Shown here piece after piece: positions 51,753-59,873 of a stretch of DNA of 64,000 nt. The DNA comes from Devosia submarina (GTDB lineage: Bacteria; Pseudomonadota; Alphaproteobacteria; Rhizobiales; Devosiaceae), in the NCBI RefSeq assembly GCF_003056345.1, contig NZ_PYWB01000002.1, forward strand, positions 186,001-250,000. Direction: 5' to 3'. Every line of letters starts with the position of its first letter. The stretch's first letter is position 1. The notes below the pieces were generated by a model. It was not told the DNA's origin. It worked only from the letters and a program-made list of their open reading frames with translations, and searched no databases. The translations under genes were made by a program, and so were the position numbers.

Positions 51753-52103
51753 ATGATCCCTACCCGTGTTCATGGCATAATAGACTATGTTGTTGGCGCC
51801 CTGCTTATCCTTGCCCCGTTCCTGCTTGGCTTTGCCGATGGGAGGGCAGCCCAGTGGACACCCATCATCCTTGGGCTAAGTGCACTGGTTTACAGCCTTC
51901 TGACCAGATACGAGCTCAGCGTCGTCAAGGCCATTCCCATGCCGGTGCATTTGGGGCTCGATATTGCGAGCGGGCTCTTGTTGCTGGCCTCGCCATGGCT
52001 GTTCGGCTTTGCCGATCGCGTCTGGCTGCCCCATGTGGTGGTGGGCCTTGCGGAAGTAGTTATTGCGGCTTTGACCCAGCGCCAGCCACGCGCAGTGCAC
52101 TAG
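51753..52103 (+). CDS. SPW-repeat integral membrane protein
   Basis: A 116-residue protein with four membrane helices and two SPW-type repeats, PFLLGFADGRAAQWTP and SPWLFGFADRVWLP. Family function unknown; small envelope proteins often in stress regulons. ATG at 51753 has AAGGAG 6 nt upstream; a TTG one codon earlier is the alternative. Confidence 0.85.
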   Translation: MIPTRVHGIIDYVVGALLILAPFLLGFADGRAAQWTPIILGLSALVYSLLTRYELSVVKAIPMPVHLGLDIASGLLLLASPWLFGFADRVWLPHVVVGLAEVVIAALTQRQPRAVH

Positions 52104-52195
52104 GTCCAAAGGCCGCTACGGGGTCGGGAACTGGCACGAGGCGGAAGCTCGTCGGTCCCATGTTGCACGGCTTCAAAAGCCTCTATGAATGCTTT

Positions 52196-52219
52196 CGGGG
52201 CGTTCCTATATATGCCCCG
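52196..52219. terminator. Hairpin between the SPW and Tim44-like genes
   Basis: CGGGGC-gttcctatatat-GCCCCG, with the pairs extending into the loop (GT / AT). It could be the terminator of the SPW gene or lie in the leader of the 52245 gene. Confidence 0.45.
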
Positions 52220-52244
52220 ATATTGATCGGAAGGAAATTTGCCC

Positions 52245-53207
52245 ATGTTTGCCTCGAGGGGCTTTCGCCTAGCCAGTTTATTTGCCTGCGTCTTCATGAC
52301 CATGTCGATGGTTACGGTGGATCAGGCAGAAGCACGTCGCGGCGGCAGCTTCGGCAGCCGGGGCTCGCGCACCTTCCAGACCGCACCGGCGACCCCGACC
52401 TCGCCGAACGTGACGGCACCGGTGCAGCGCAGCACGACACCGGCGCAGCCGAGCAGCGCAACGCCGCGCGCCAATACTGCCCAGACGCGGCAGAATTCGT
52501 TTCTGGGCGGGTTCGGCGGGTCGCTGATGCGTGGCCTGTTCCTGGGTGGCCTGCTTGGGCTCTTGTTCGGCGGGGGCCTTGGTGGCTTTGCGGGCTTCCT
52601 TGGCCTGATCGTACAGCTGCTGCTGATCTTTTTCGTTGTTCGCCTGGTCATGGGCTTCATGGCGCGGCGTTCAGCGCACGCCACGGCTGGCGGCCCGCCC
52701 CTGGATGGCAACAACTTCTCTTTTGCGCGAGAAAGCGCGGCGCCTCGGCAGGCGCAGGGGAGCGGCTATGGCTCACGCTCCAGCAAGCCGCGCAGCCCTG
52801 ACGAGATCGGCACGACGCAACAGGACCTTGACCGGTTCGAAGAGCTGCTGCGCGAAGTGCAGGACGCCTATGGGCGCGAGGATTACGAAACGATCCGCCG
52901 CGTCGCGACGCCTGAAATGATGTCCTACCTTTCCGAGGAACTGGGGCAGAATGCGTCCAACGGCCTGCGCAACGAAGTGTCCGATGTCCACCTGCTGCAG
53001 GGCGATGTCAGCGAAAGCTGGCGCGAAGGCAGCAAGGATTATGCAACGGCGGCCATGCGCTACTCGTCGATCGATGTGACCCGCGAGCGGGCCAGCGGCC
53101 AGGTGGTGAGCGGCGACGCTGAGCGCCCAAGCGAAACAACTGAGCTCTGGACGTTTGTTCGCGAGCGTGGCGGCGACTGGAAGTTGTCGGCTATCCAGGA
53201 AGCTTAA
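52245..53207 (+). CDS. Tim44-like domain protein
   Basis: A 320-residue protein with an N-terminal signal-like helix (LASLFACVFMTMSMVTV), a Ser/Thr/Pro-rich linker, a glycine-rich membrane segment (LFLGGLLGLLFGGGLGGFAG then LIVQLLLIFFVVRLVMGF) and a C-terminal Tim44/MRPL45 domain (EELLREVQDAYGREDYETIR to the end). Bacterial members are inner-membrane proteins of unclear function. AAGGA lies 9 nt before the ATG. Confidence 0.85.
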   Translation: MFASRGFRLASLFACVFMTMSMVTVDQAEARRGGSFGSRGSRTFQTAPATPTSPNVTAPVQRSTTPAQPSSATPRANTAQTRQNSFLGGFGGSLMRGLFLGGLLGLLFGGGLGGFAGFLGLIVQLLLIFFVVRLVMGFMARRSAHATAGGPPLDGNNFSFARESAAPRQAQGSGYGSRSSKPRSPDEIGTTQQDLDRFEELLREVQDAYGREDYETIRRVATPEMMSYLSEELGQNASNGLRNEVSDVHLLQGDVSESWREGSKDYATAAMRYSSIDVTRERASGQVVSGDAERPSETTELWTFVRERGGDWKLSAIQEA

Positions 53208-53226
53208 GAAGTCTTGCGGCGTGGGA

Positions 53227-54648
53227 TCAATGAAGGTCCCGCGCTGTGACCCGCAGGCGCACGCCAGTGTCCGGACGTACCGTCATGGACATGGTGGGCG
53301 TTGGTAGCGGATGTGGCCCGGGTGCGAAGTGAAAGCGTGCCAGAAGGGTCGACAGAATGATCTGTGCCTGCATCATGGCGAAGTTTGCCCCCACACAAAC
53401 ACGCGGCCCTGCCCCGAACGGCAAATAGCTGTAGCGATCCCGGCGCTTGCTCTTTTCATCAGCGAAACGATCGGGGCGGAAGCTGTTGGGCTCCTCCCAA
53501 AGCAGCTGATGGCGGTGAAGGGCATAAAGGGGCAAGAAGATCACGTCATTGGGCTCGATGCGCCGGCCACCCAATGTGTCGGCAGCCCGCACCTCGCGTG
53601 CGAGCAGACCCACGGGCGGGTAAAGGCGCATGGCTTCTTCCAGGATCTGCCGCGAAAGCGGCATGCGATCGAGCTGGTCGGCTTGCGCTGCTTGCTTGCC
53701 GAGGACGGCACGGGCTTCCCGGTGCGCCTGTTCCTGCCAGTCGGGACTAAGGGCCAGGAGTTGCAAAGCCCAGCTCAGGGCCAAGGCCGTGGTTTCGTGG
53801 CCGGCAACGATAAAGAACTGCATGTTGTGAAGCAGGTCCTGCGGCGACATGGTGCGGCCGGTTTCAGGGTCCTTGGCGTTGAGCATGAAATCAAGGAGAT
53901 CGTCGGCCTTTCCGCTGGATTGCTTGCGGCGCGCGTCGATCGCCCTGGCGACCATGTCGTGCATGGTGCGGACGGCGCCGAGCCCCAGCAATTCGCCGGG
54001 GCGAGGAATCCAGGACGGCACGCGCAGGAAATCGAGCAGCGAGGCTTTGCCGGCGGTTTCAAAATAACGCAGGATCGCGGCGGCATAAACGGCGGAGTCG
54101 AAGTGCTCGCGGCCCGAAAGAGCGACCTCGCAGATGACATCGAACGTGGCGGTGAGCATTTCGCCGACCATTTCGGCGTGCGAGCCCGCTTCGTGGAGGC
54201 GCTGCGCGGCGCGCTCGGCAGTGGCGGTCATTACCGGGGCAAGCGCAACTACATTGCGCTGGGCAAAGACCGGGGCGACGGAGCGGCGCTGCCAGCGCCA
54301 GTCAGGACCTTCGGAGGTGAAAAGGCTTTCCCCCACTGCCGGGCGGAGCATGCGCAGCATGACTTCGGATTTGGGGTAGTTTTCTGAATTGTCGAGAAAG
54401 ATGCGCCGGAGGGCAACCGGATCCTGCACCATGTGCCAGCGCGCGCCCATGCGGCCTGAAACAATGGGCTGTGAATAGGCGATGGCCGGGATGATCTCGA
54501 GCACATTGCGGCGGGCAGCTCGAACCGATTGGAGGATCGAGAGGGGCTTGCGATGAGGCTCGATATGGGGCGGGTGGATCTGGGACAAGGTTCTGGCTGC
54601 TGTTGGCGGGCGGAACGGCAGAGTATGGCCAGCGCCGAACCAGCCCAA
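53227..54648 (-). CDS. Cytochrome P450
   Basis: A 473-residue soluble P450: I-helix AGHETTALALSW, ExxR in EEAMRLYPP, and heme loop FGAGPRVCVGANFA with axial Cys418. No membrane anchor, so a class I bacterial P450; no ferredoxin or reductase gene is adjacent. Substrate unknown. The first in-frame start fitting the family N-terminus is a TTG at 54648 with a weak ribosome site; the start is uncertain. It converges with the Tim44-like gene. Confidence 0.9.
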   Translation of the reverse strand: MGWFGAGHTLPFRPPTAARTLSQIHPPHIEPHRKPLSILQSVRAARRNVLEIIPAIAYSQPIVSGRMGARWHMVQDPVALRRIFLDNSENYPKSEVMLRMLRPAVGESLFTSEGPDWRWQRRSVAPVFAQRNVVALAPVMTATAERAAQRLHEAGSHAEMVGEMLTATFDVICEVALSGREHFDSAVYAAAILRYFETAGKASLLDFLRVPSWIPRPGELLGLGAVRTMHDMVARAIDARRKQSSGKADDLLDFMLNAKDPETGRTMSPQDLLHNMQFFIVAGHETTALALSWALQLLALSPDWQEQAHREARAVLGKQAAQADQLDRMPLSRQILEEAMRLYPPVGLLAREVRAADTLGGRRIEPNDVIFLPLYALHRHQLLWEEPNSFRPDRFADEKSKRRDRYSYLPFGAGPRVCVGANFAMMQAQIILSTLLARFHFAPGPHPLPTPTMSMTVRPDTGVRLRVTARDLH

Positions 54649-54671
54649 GCCACAACAGTGTGAAAGGTTTT

Positions 54672-55037
54672 CTAGCCGAACAGGGCCGTCATCAGGGTTT
54701 CGAACTCAACCCGCTTGTCGCACAGTTTGATATGGCTAAGGCGCGGCGGGATTATCGCTGGCTCGTAGCCGGTGAGAAACACGAAGGGAATGGAGCGGCT
54801 GACAAGGGCGTCGGCCAGGGGGAAAACCATTTCGCCTTGCAGATTGATGTCGAGGATAGCGCCATCGAGATGTTGCGTGCTGCCCAGCAGCACCATGGCC
54901 TTGCCTAGATTGCCCTCTGGACCGACTACTTCCAGGCCTGCCTGCTCCAGCTGGCGCAGGAGTTCCTCGACAATGAAAAAGTCATCCTCGACTACAAGCA
55001 AGCGGCGCCCCTTTAGCGAGGCCAGCACGTCACCCAT
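54672..55037 (-). CDS. Stand-alone receiver-domain response regulator
   Basis: A 121-residue CheY-like protein: acidic pair VEDD (17-20), phosphoacceptor Asp63 in AILDINLQGE, switch Thr89 in FLTGYE, Lys108 in CDKRV. The Lys-Pro motif is Lys-Arg here, unusual. No output domain, so it probably acts by protein contact. Twenty-three bp before the P450 start codon, so they may be one transcript. Confidence 0.85.
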   Translation of the reverse strand: MGDVLASLKGRRLLVVEDDFFIVEELLRQLEQAGLEVVGPEGNLGKAMVLLGSTQHLDGAILDINLQGEMVFPLADALVSRSIPFVFLTGYEPAIIPPRLSHIKLCDKRVEFETLMTALFG

Positions 55038-55115
55038 TCCGTTAAACCTTTGTGTACTTTAGAGGAAAGCAGAGCAATGGGCGCCAGCCCCGTCCGCTCC
55101 GTGCTCCTTAAGGCC

Positions 55116-55430
55116 TCAGCGCCCAAAGGGCAATCTGGTTCGCACCCAGCGCCATGATCGCTCGATCCAGCTCAGCATGCGCGTCGTTGGGCGCTGCAGA
55201 AAGGGCACATCGATGGCCAGAAGCATCAGGCCGACTGGCAGCATCCACATGCCAAGCAGGGGCAGGATGCTGAAGACGCTGCCGATCACCAGCAGAACGC
55301 CTATGGGGATTCGCACCATGCGGTGGCTGGGTTGGCGTAGCCAGGCAAGCCAGCCGGTTGCAAGGTCGGGTAGTTGCGTTTCAATCCGGTCGAGCTGGCG
55401 CTCTAGCTTTCGCCTATCCTTTTCGGACAT
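55116..55430 (-). CDS. Small two-helix membrane protein
   Basis: A 104-residue protein. Basic N-terminus (SEKDRRKLERQLDRIETQL), two membrane helices (VRIPIGVLLVIGSVFSILPLL and MWMLPVGLMLLAIDVPF) and a basic amphipathic end (RMLSWIERSWRWVRTRL). It resembles PGPGW-type small membrane proteins only loosely. ATG at 55430 has GGAG 8 nt upstream; the GTG at 55439 lies within that site. An exact EcfG-type promoter lies 28 bp upstream, so general-stress induction is likely. Confidence 0.7.
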   Translation of the reverse strand: MSEKDRRKLERQLDRIETQLPDLATGWLAWLRQPSHRMVRIPIGVLLVIGSVFSILPLLGMWMLPVGLMLLAIDVPFLQRPTTRMLSWIERSWRWVRTRLPFGR

Positions 55431-55457
55431 GGCTTTCACTCCACCAATGGGAACGGA

Positions 55458-55482
55458 AACGCCCGGCGGGAAACCCTGTTCC
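55458..55482 (-). promoter_or_regulatory. EcfG-type promoter of the small membrane protein gene
   Basis: On the minus strand GGAAC-N16-CGTT, an exact consensus match, ending 28 bp before the ATG at 55430. Second exact match in the window. Confidence 0.6.
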
Positions 55483-55594
55483 GTTTGGCCCGCTCCGGAT
55501 TGCCATGGGGAAAACCCTGGTTTGCCGGTTCTCTTTACCAGCTGGAAACCATCGGCTTTGATTATGCGCTGGCTGTTTTCACCAAGGAGAAACC

Positions 55595-55867
55595 ATGAGC
55601 GACGTGGGTATTGCCGGCGGACGGATCCGCTCTTTTGTTGAGCGGATCGAGCACATCGAGGCCGAGATTGCCGAGCTCAACGAGGGCAAAAAGGAAGTGT
55701 TTGCCGAAGCCAAGGGCGAAGGCTTCGACATCAAGATCATCAAGGAAATCATCAAGCTGCGCAAACAGGACGAAAACGAGCGCGACGAGCACGAGACCTT
55801 GCTGGATCTTTATATGCGCGCCATGGACAATTCGGAGCCGGAAGAGGCTGAAGCCAAGGCGGCGTAG
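55595..55867 (+). CDS. GapR-family (DUF2312) nucleoid-associated protein
   Basis: A 90-residue all-helical protein with the family core GGRIRSFVERIEHIEAEIAE and then KEVFAEAKGEGFDIKIIKEI. GapR forms clamps on overtwisted DNA, helping topoisomerases ahead of replication and transcription. It is a marker of Alphaproteobacteria. AAGGAG lies 6 nt before the ATG. Confidence 0.92.
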   Translation: MSDVGIAGGRIRSFVERIEHIEAEIAELNEGKKEVFAEAKGEGFDIKIIKEIIKLRKQDENERDEHETLLDLYMRAMDNSEPEEAEAKAA

Positions 55868-55873
55868 TTTTGC

Positions 55874-55906
55874 AAGGGCCTGGATGGAAAAGCCGTCCGG
55901 GCCTTT
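55874..55906. terminator. Bidirectional terminator between gapR and the acyltransferase gene
   Basis: AAGG(G)CCTGGA and TCCGGGCCTT pair over 10 bp with one bulge, with TTTT on the plus side and AA on the other. Converging genes end at 55867 and 55919. Confidence 0.75.
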
Positions 55907-55918
55907 TGCTGCAAGCGT

Positions 55919-56992
55919 TTAGGCGGGCTGCTGCCCTGCCTGCTGGGCGGGGGTGAAGTATCGCTTAAGAGAGAGGGCCGGCCGCTCCACCCAATGCCAG
56001 GAGAGATAGGCAAAGCAAACCGTAACCGCTGCGGCGGCCAGGCTCATGAGGATGGCCAGCGGCAGGGTGGTGCCAAAGCGGGCGAGCAGCGCCTGCTGGA
56101 TGGGAAAGGAATAAAGGTAGATTCCGTAGGAAAGATCGGTGTGCCGGGTGGCGCGGGTAAGGCCCGGAATGCTGGTGGCGCCTAGGGTCGCCGCAGCATA
56201 GGCAAAGGCAATGATCGAGGCGACTTGTCCCAGGGGCGTGGGTGAGAGCCAGAAGGCAAGCACAATGCCGCAAAGCGCGATGGGCCAGCTCAGGACAATG
56301 CGATCACGGCAGGTGAATGCCAGCATGCCCAAGGCGAAGCAGAAGCCAAAGCGGATAAGGCTGCCGGCGAAGGAGGCGTCGAATGCGTGAGTTTGATAGC
56401 CAATCACCACCAGCGTGCCGAACAGGAAAACCAATGCTGCCATTGCCGCGCGGGAGCCGAAGACCTTAAGCAAGGGAATGCCCAGAAAAGCCAGATAGGC
56501 GATCAGCTCGTACTTTATGGTCCAGAGCGGGATATTGACCTGGCCCGGCTCCATGCCGAACAGAAAGGCGCCGGGCAGATCGGTCTGGCTGAAAAAGACC
56601 GGCATCAGCAAGGGATAAATCCAGGTCGCGGGATTGGTGAAGTATTCGCCCAGGCTCAAGCTCGTGCTGAAAGGTGCGATGACCCAGGCGATAAGGGCGC
56701 CGCAGACCAGAAGGCCGGGAAAAATGCGCAGGATGCGGGCGATGATGAAGCTGCCCAAATGGGGCTTCAGCGCAAAGGAGCGGCTCAGCATCAAGCCGGA
56801 CAGAAAGAAGAAGACGTTGACGGCCAATTGGCCGAGGTCGAATGCCATGTTGTCCAGGGGCTGGTGGTGCGTTCCGGCAGGCACGATCAGGAAGGCATGG
56901 GACACGAAAACGGCAGCGGCTGCCAGCAGGCGTACCGCGTTGAAGCTGTTGTTGCGATCCTCGATGACGTCCTGAAGCGTTCGGCGGCTCAT
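55919..56992 (-). CDS. Acyltransferase 3 family membrane protein
   Basis: A 357-residue protein with about ten membrane helices and the family marks NSFNAVRLLAAAAVFVSHAF (catalytic His in helix 1) and IARILRIFPGLLVCG. These enzymes acetylate or acylate extracytoplasmic carbohydrates such as O-antigen or exopolysaccharide. The last 15 residues are a cytoplasmic Gln-rich tail. The substrate is unknown; no polysaccharide genes are next to it. Confidence 0.88.
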   Translation of the reverse strand: MSRRTLQDVIEDRNNSFNAVRLLAAAAVFVSHAFLIVPAGTHHQPLDNMAFDLGQLAVNVFFFLSGLMLSRSFALKPHLGSFIIARILRIFPGLLVCGALIAWVIAPFSTSLSLGEYFTNPATWIYPLLMPVFFSQTDLPGAFLFGMEPGQVNIPLWTIKYELIAYLAFLGIPLLKVFGSRAAMAALVFLFGTLVVIGYQTHAFDASFAGSLIRFGFCFALGMLAFTCRDRIVLSWPIALCGIVLAFWLSPTPLGQVASIIAFAYAAATLGATSIPGLTRATRHTDLSYGIYLYSFPIQQALLARFGTTLPLAILMSLAAAAVTVCFAYLSWHWVERPALSLKRYFTPAQQAGQQPA

Positions 56993-57176
56993 TTTGCACC
57001 TTTGGCAGAGTCATTCTTATACGCTCGGGACGTGCCTTTAGGCAGGGCAGCGGGCGGATATGATGTGGCTCAGGGTTAACGGCGCTTTGGAGCAGAACGG
57101 GACTCCCAAGTGCCCTCCCAATGTGTAGGCTGCCCTCCATGCGATTTGCCTTGTGTCCAGCAAAAGGGTTTTGGGA

Positions 57177-58157
57177 ATGGCTTTGAACGTGTTGTTTATC
57201 GGGGGAACGGGGCAGATTTCCTACCCTTGTGTCGAGCGCGCGGTGGCGCAAGGGCACCGGGTCAGCGTTTATAATCGCGGCAAGCGCGAAAGCGATTTGC
57301 CTGCGGGTGTCGAGTCCATCGTAGGGGAGCTCAAGGACATAGCCAGTGCGGGTCTGGCGCAGCGCAATTTCGACGTCGTGTGCCAGTTTATCGCCTTTAC
57401 GCCCGACCAGGTGGCGCGGGATATCGAGGTATTTTCCGGCCATTGCGGGCAGTATATCTTTATTTCGTCCGCCTCGGTCTATGAGAAGCCGGCGAGCCAT
57501 TATGTGATCACCGAAAGCACGCCGGCCATCAATCCGTTCTGGCCTTATAGCCAGAACAAGATTGCCTGCGAGGAATTGCTGGCCAAAGCGGACGATCTCG
57601 CCTGGACCATTGTGCGCCCCAGCCACACGGTGCGCACGGGCATGCCCGTGATGATTGGGGATGCCGACATCATGGCGCGGCGCATGCTCGATGGGGAGCC
57701 GACCCTCGTGGCGGGTGACGGGCATACGCCCTGGACGCTGACGCGGTCGGTGGATTTCGCCGTGCCGTTTGTTGGGCTGTTCGGCAAGGAGAAGGCGCTG
57801 CGGGACGTGTTCCACATCACCTCCGACCGGGCTCATATCTGGGACCATATCCAGCGCGAGATTGCCAACCAGCTGGGTGTCGAGGCAAAAATCGTGCATG
57901 TGCCGACCGACACGTTGGTGAAGTTCAACCCCGAATGGGTGGGGCCGTTGCTGGGGGATAAGTCCTGGACGGCGATCTTTGACAATTCCAAGGTCAAGAG
58001 CGTGGCCGGGGATTTTACCTGCGCGGAGGATCTGCCGACGATTTTGGAAGAGCCGATCTTCCATCTCAAGAAGCGCCTGGAAAGCAATCGGCCGCCGCGG
58101 GGCGAGTTCGATGCGCTGGTTGATCGTATCTGCCAGGCGCAGGCCGCGCTGGGCTAG
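57177..58157 (+). CDS. NAD-dependent epimerase/dehydratase family protein
   Basis: A 326-residue extended or atypical SDR with the cofactor motif FIGGTGQISYPCV near the N-terminus (a GGTGxxS variant) and Tyr-x3-Lys in PYSQNKIACEE. The sequence resembles epimerases annotated as 3-beta-hydroxysteroid- or sugar-nucleotide-type enzymes. Start at 57177; upstream codons lack similarity. Substrate unknown. Confidence 0.82.
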   Translation: MALNVLFIGGTGQISYPCVERAVAQGHRVSVYNRGKRESDLPAGVESIVGELKDIASAGLAQRNFDVVCQFIAFTPDQVARDIEVFSGHCGQYIFISSASVYEKPASHYVITESTPAINPFWPYSQNKIACEELLAKADDLAWTIVRPSHTVRTGMPVMIGDADIMARRMLDGEPTLVAGDGHTPWTLTRSVDFAVPFVGLFGKEKALRDVFHITSDRAHIWDHIQREIANQLGVEAKIVHVPTDTLVKFNPEWVGPLLGDKSWTAIFDNSKVKSVAGDFTCAEDLPTILEEPIFHLKKRLESNRPPRGEFDALVDRICQAQAALG

Positions 58158-58180
58158 CAGGCATCACAGGGCAAAATGCA

Positions 58181-58206
58181 GGGGCGGCGGGATATTTCGC
58201 CGCCCT
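58181..58206. terminator. Hairpin after the epimerase gene
   Basis: GGGCGGCG-ggatattt-CGCCGCCC, an 8-bp perfect stem followed by TTGTG. Lies 25 bp after the stop; weak terminator candidate in the gap before the DUF4336 gene. Confidence 0.55.
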
Positions 58207-58241
58207 TGTGCCGTTAAGGGGCATGTGGACAGGAGGACAGC

Positions 58242-58976
58242 ATGACCCGAGCCGTTTACGAGCCGATCGATACGCCCAAGCCGGTGGCCAACAATGTGTG
58301 GATCGTTGATAGCGGGCCGCTGCGCCTTGCTGGCATGCCCCTGCCCGTGCGGATGACGGTGATCCGGCTCAAGAGCGGCAAGCTGATCCTTCATTCGCCG
58401 ACACAGTTCAGCTTTGCCCTCAAGGAGCAGTTGGAGGCTTTGGGGGAGATTGCGTACCTTCTGGCGCCCAACACGGCGCATTGGTCGTTTATGCGAGAGT
58501 GGCAGGAGCATTTGCCACAGACGCAGTGTTGGGCGGTGCCAGGGCTGGGCGAACGGCCGGCGGTCAAGAAATCGGGGTTGCGGATCGACCAGGTGTTTGC
58601 CGATGGCGCGCCCGCCGAATGGGACCAGGAGATCGAAATCGTGCTGCTGCGCGGCAAGGGGCTGGTGGAGGCGGAACTATTTCACCGCCCCAGCCGCACG
58701 CTGGTGTTGACCGATCTCATCGTCAATCTGGAAGGGGAAAAGCTGCCTTTGCCGATGCGGTGGGGGGCGCGGCTCGCCGGCGCGCTGGCGCCGGACGGCA
58801 AGGCGCCGGTCTATGCCCGGGGCCTGGTCAAGGCTGGCGGGGAGGCTGCAACAGCGGCAGCCCAGCGGCTGGTGGCACTGGAGCCAGAGCGCGTACTTTT
58901 TGCCCATGGGCACTGGCATGAACGCGATGGCGCCGCGCATCTGCGCCGATCGCTGGATTGGCTGCTGCCCAAATAA
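58242..58976 (+). CDS. DUF4336 protein, metallo-hydrolase-like fold
   Basis: A 244-residue protein: [20 protein letters not shown], then [20 protein letters not shown] and [18 protein letters not shown]. The whole looks like a reduced metallo-beta-lactamase fold. The typical HxHxDH site is not seen; the only clear His-rich element is the C-terminal [20 protein letters not shown] lies 6 nt before the ATG. Function unknown. Confidence 0.78.
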   Translation: MTRAVYEPIDTPKPVANNVWIVDSGPLRLAGMPLPVRMTVIRLKSGKLILHSPTQFSFALKEQLEALGEIAYLLAPNTAHWSFMREWQEHLPQTQCWAVPGLGERPAVKKSGLRIDQVFADGAPAEWDQEIEIVLLRGKGLVEAELFHRPSRTLVLTDLIVNLEGEKLPLPMRWGARLAGALAPDGKAPVYARGLVKAGGEAATAAAQRLVALEPERVLFAHGHWHERDGAAHLRRSLDWLLPK

Positions 58977-59037
58977 GCACTGCCCTTGCGGATTGGCGTG
59001 GCTGGGGTAACCTCCGGAGCAAAAAGGGGGGACGGCT

Positions 59038-59781
59038 ATGGGCAGGCTCGAAGGAAAAAGCTGCGTCGTTACAGCGGCGGGCCAAGGTATCGGCCGCGCG
59101 ATTGCAGAGAGCTTTCTGCGCGAAGGTGCCATGGTCTGGGCGAGCGATCTGGATCCGGGCAAGCTCGAGGGGCTCGATGGGGCGCAGACCCGGCAGCTCG
59201 ATGTGCGCTCGAGCGAAGCGATCAACCAATTAGCTGCCGATACCGGCCGCATCGATATCCTCGTCAATGCCGCGGGCTTTGTGCATCACGGCTCGGTGCT
59301 CGAATGCAGCGATGAGGAGTGGGATTTCTCGTTTGATGTGAACGTCAAATCCATGCACCGGACGGTACGGGCCTTTCTGCCTGGGATGCTGGAGCGCGGC
59401 CAGGGCTCGATCGTCAACATTTCCTCGGGCGCTTCCTCGGTGCGGGGTATTCCCAACCGGCATGCTTACGGAGCGAGCAAAGCGGCGGTGATCGGGCTGA
59501 CCAAGGCAGTTGCGGCCGATTTCATCAAGCAGGGCATACGCTGCAATGCGATTTGCCCGGGGACGATCCAATCGCCTTCGCTGGACGGCCGCATTGCCGA
59601 GCTGGCGCGGCAGACGGGCCGTTCGGAAGACTCGGTGCGCGCTGATTTCGTCAACCGGCAACCGCTTGGCCGGCTGGGGACAGCCGAGGAAATTGCCCTG
59701 CTTGCCGTGTATCTGGCGAGTGACGAGGCGAGTTATACCACGGGCTCGGTGTTCATGGCCGATGGCGGCTTCTCGCTTTAG
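59038..59781 (+). CDS. SDR closely resembling DHRS6/BDH2 (type-2 3-hydroxybutyrate dehydrogenase family)
   Basis: A 247-residue classical SDR with cofactor motif [22 protein letters not shown], catalytic [25 protein letters not shown] and FMADGGFSL at the end. These segments match animal DHRS6 (cytosolic 3-hydroxybutyrate or 4-oxoproline dehydrogenase) unusually well from memory. Bacterial relatives also act on 2-keto-3-deoxy-fuconate-type substrates. A G-rich ribosome site precedes the ATG. No pathway partner is next to it. Confidence 0.85.
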   Translation: MGRLEGKSCVVTAAGQGIGRAIAESFLREGAMVWASDLDPGKLEGLDGAQTRQLDVRSSEAINQLAADTGRIDILVNAAGFVHHGSVLECSDEEWDFSFDVNVKSMHRTVRAFLPGMLERGQGSIVNISSGASSVRGIPNRHAYGASKAAVIGLTKAVAADFIKQGIRCNAICPGTIQSPSLDGRIAELARQTGRSEDSVRADFVNRQPLGRLGTAEEIALLAVYLASDEASYTTGSVFMADGGFSL

Positions 59782-59873
59782 CAGGCCAGCGATTCTGCCC
59801 GAGCAAAGATTGTTTTTGATCCCGGAAGGGGGCACGTGCGTTCCAGATCAAGATTTGTTCTGGTTGATGTCCC

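Noticed and set aside
52127..52153. GGAAC-N18-CGTC before the Tim44-like gene
   Set aside because: Spacing and -10 both deviate; not supported.
55449..55472. GGAAC at 55449 on the plus strand as a promoter for gapR
   Set aside because: No CGTT-like -10 at 16-17 nt; the same bases are better read on the minus strand.
56466..58064. 532-codon minus-strand open frame spanning the acyltransferase and epimerase genes
   Set aside because: It crosses two clear genes in opposite directions and its product has no domain; shadow frame.
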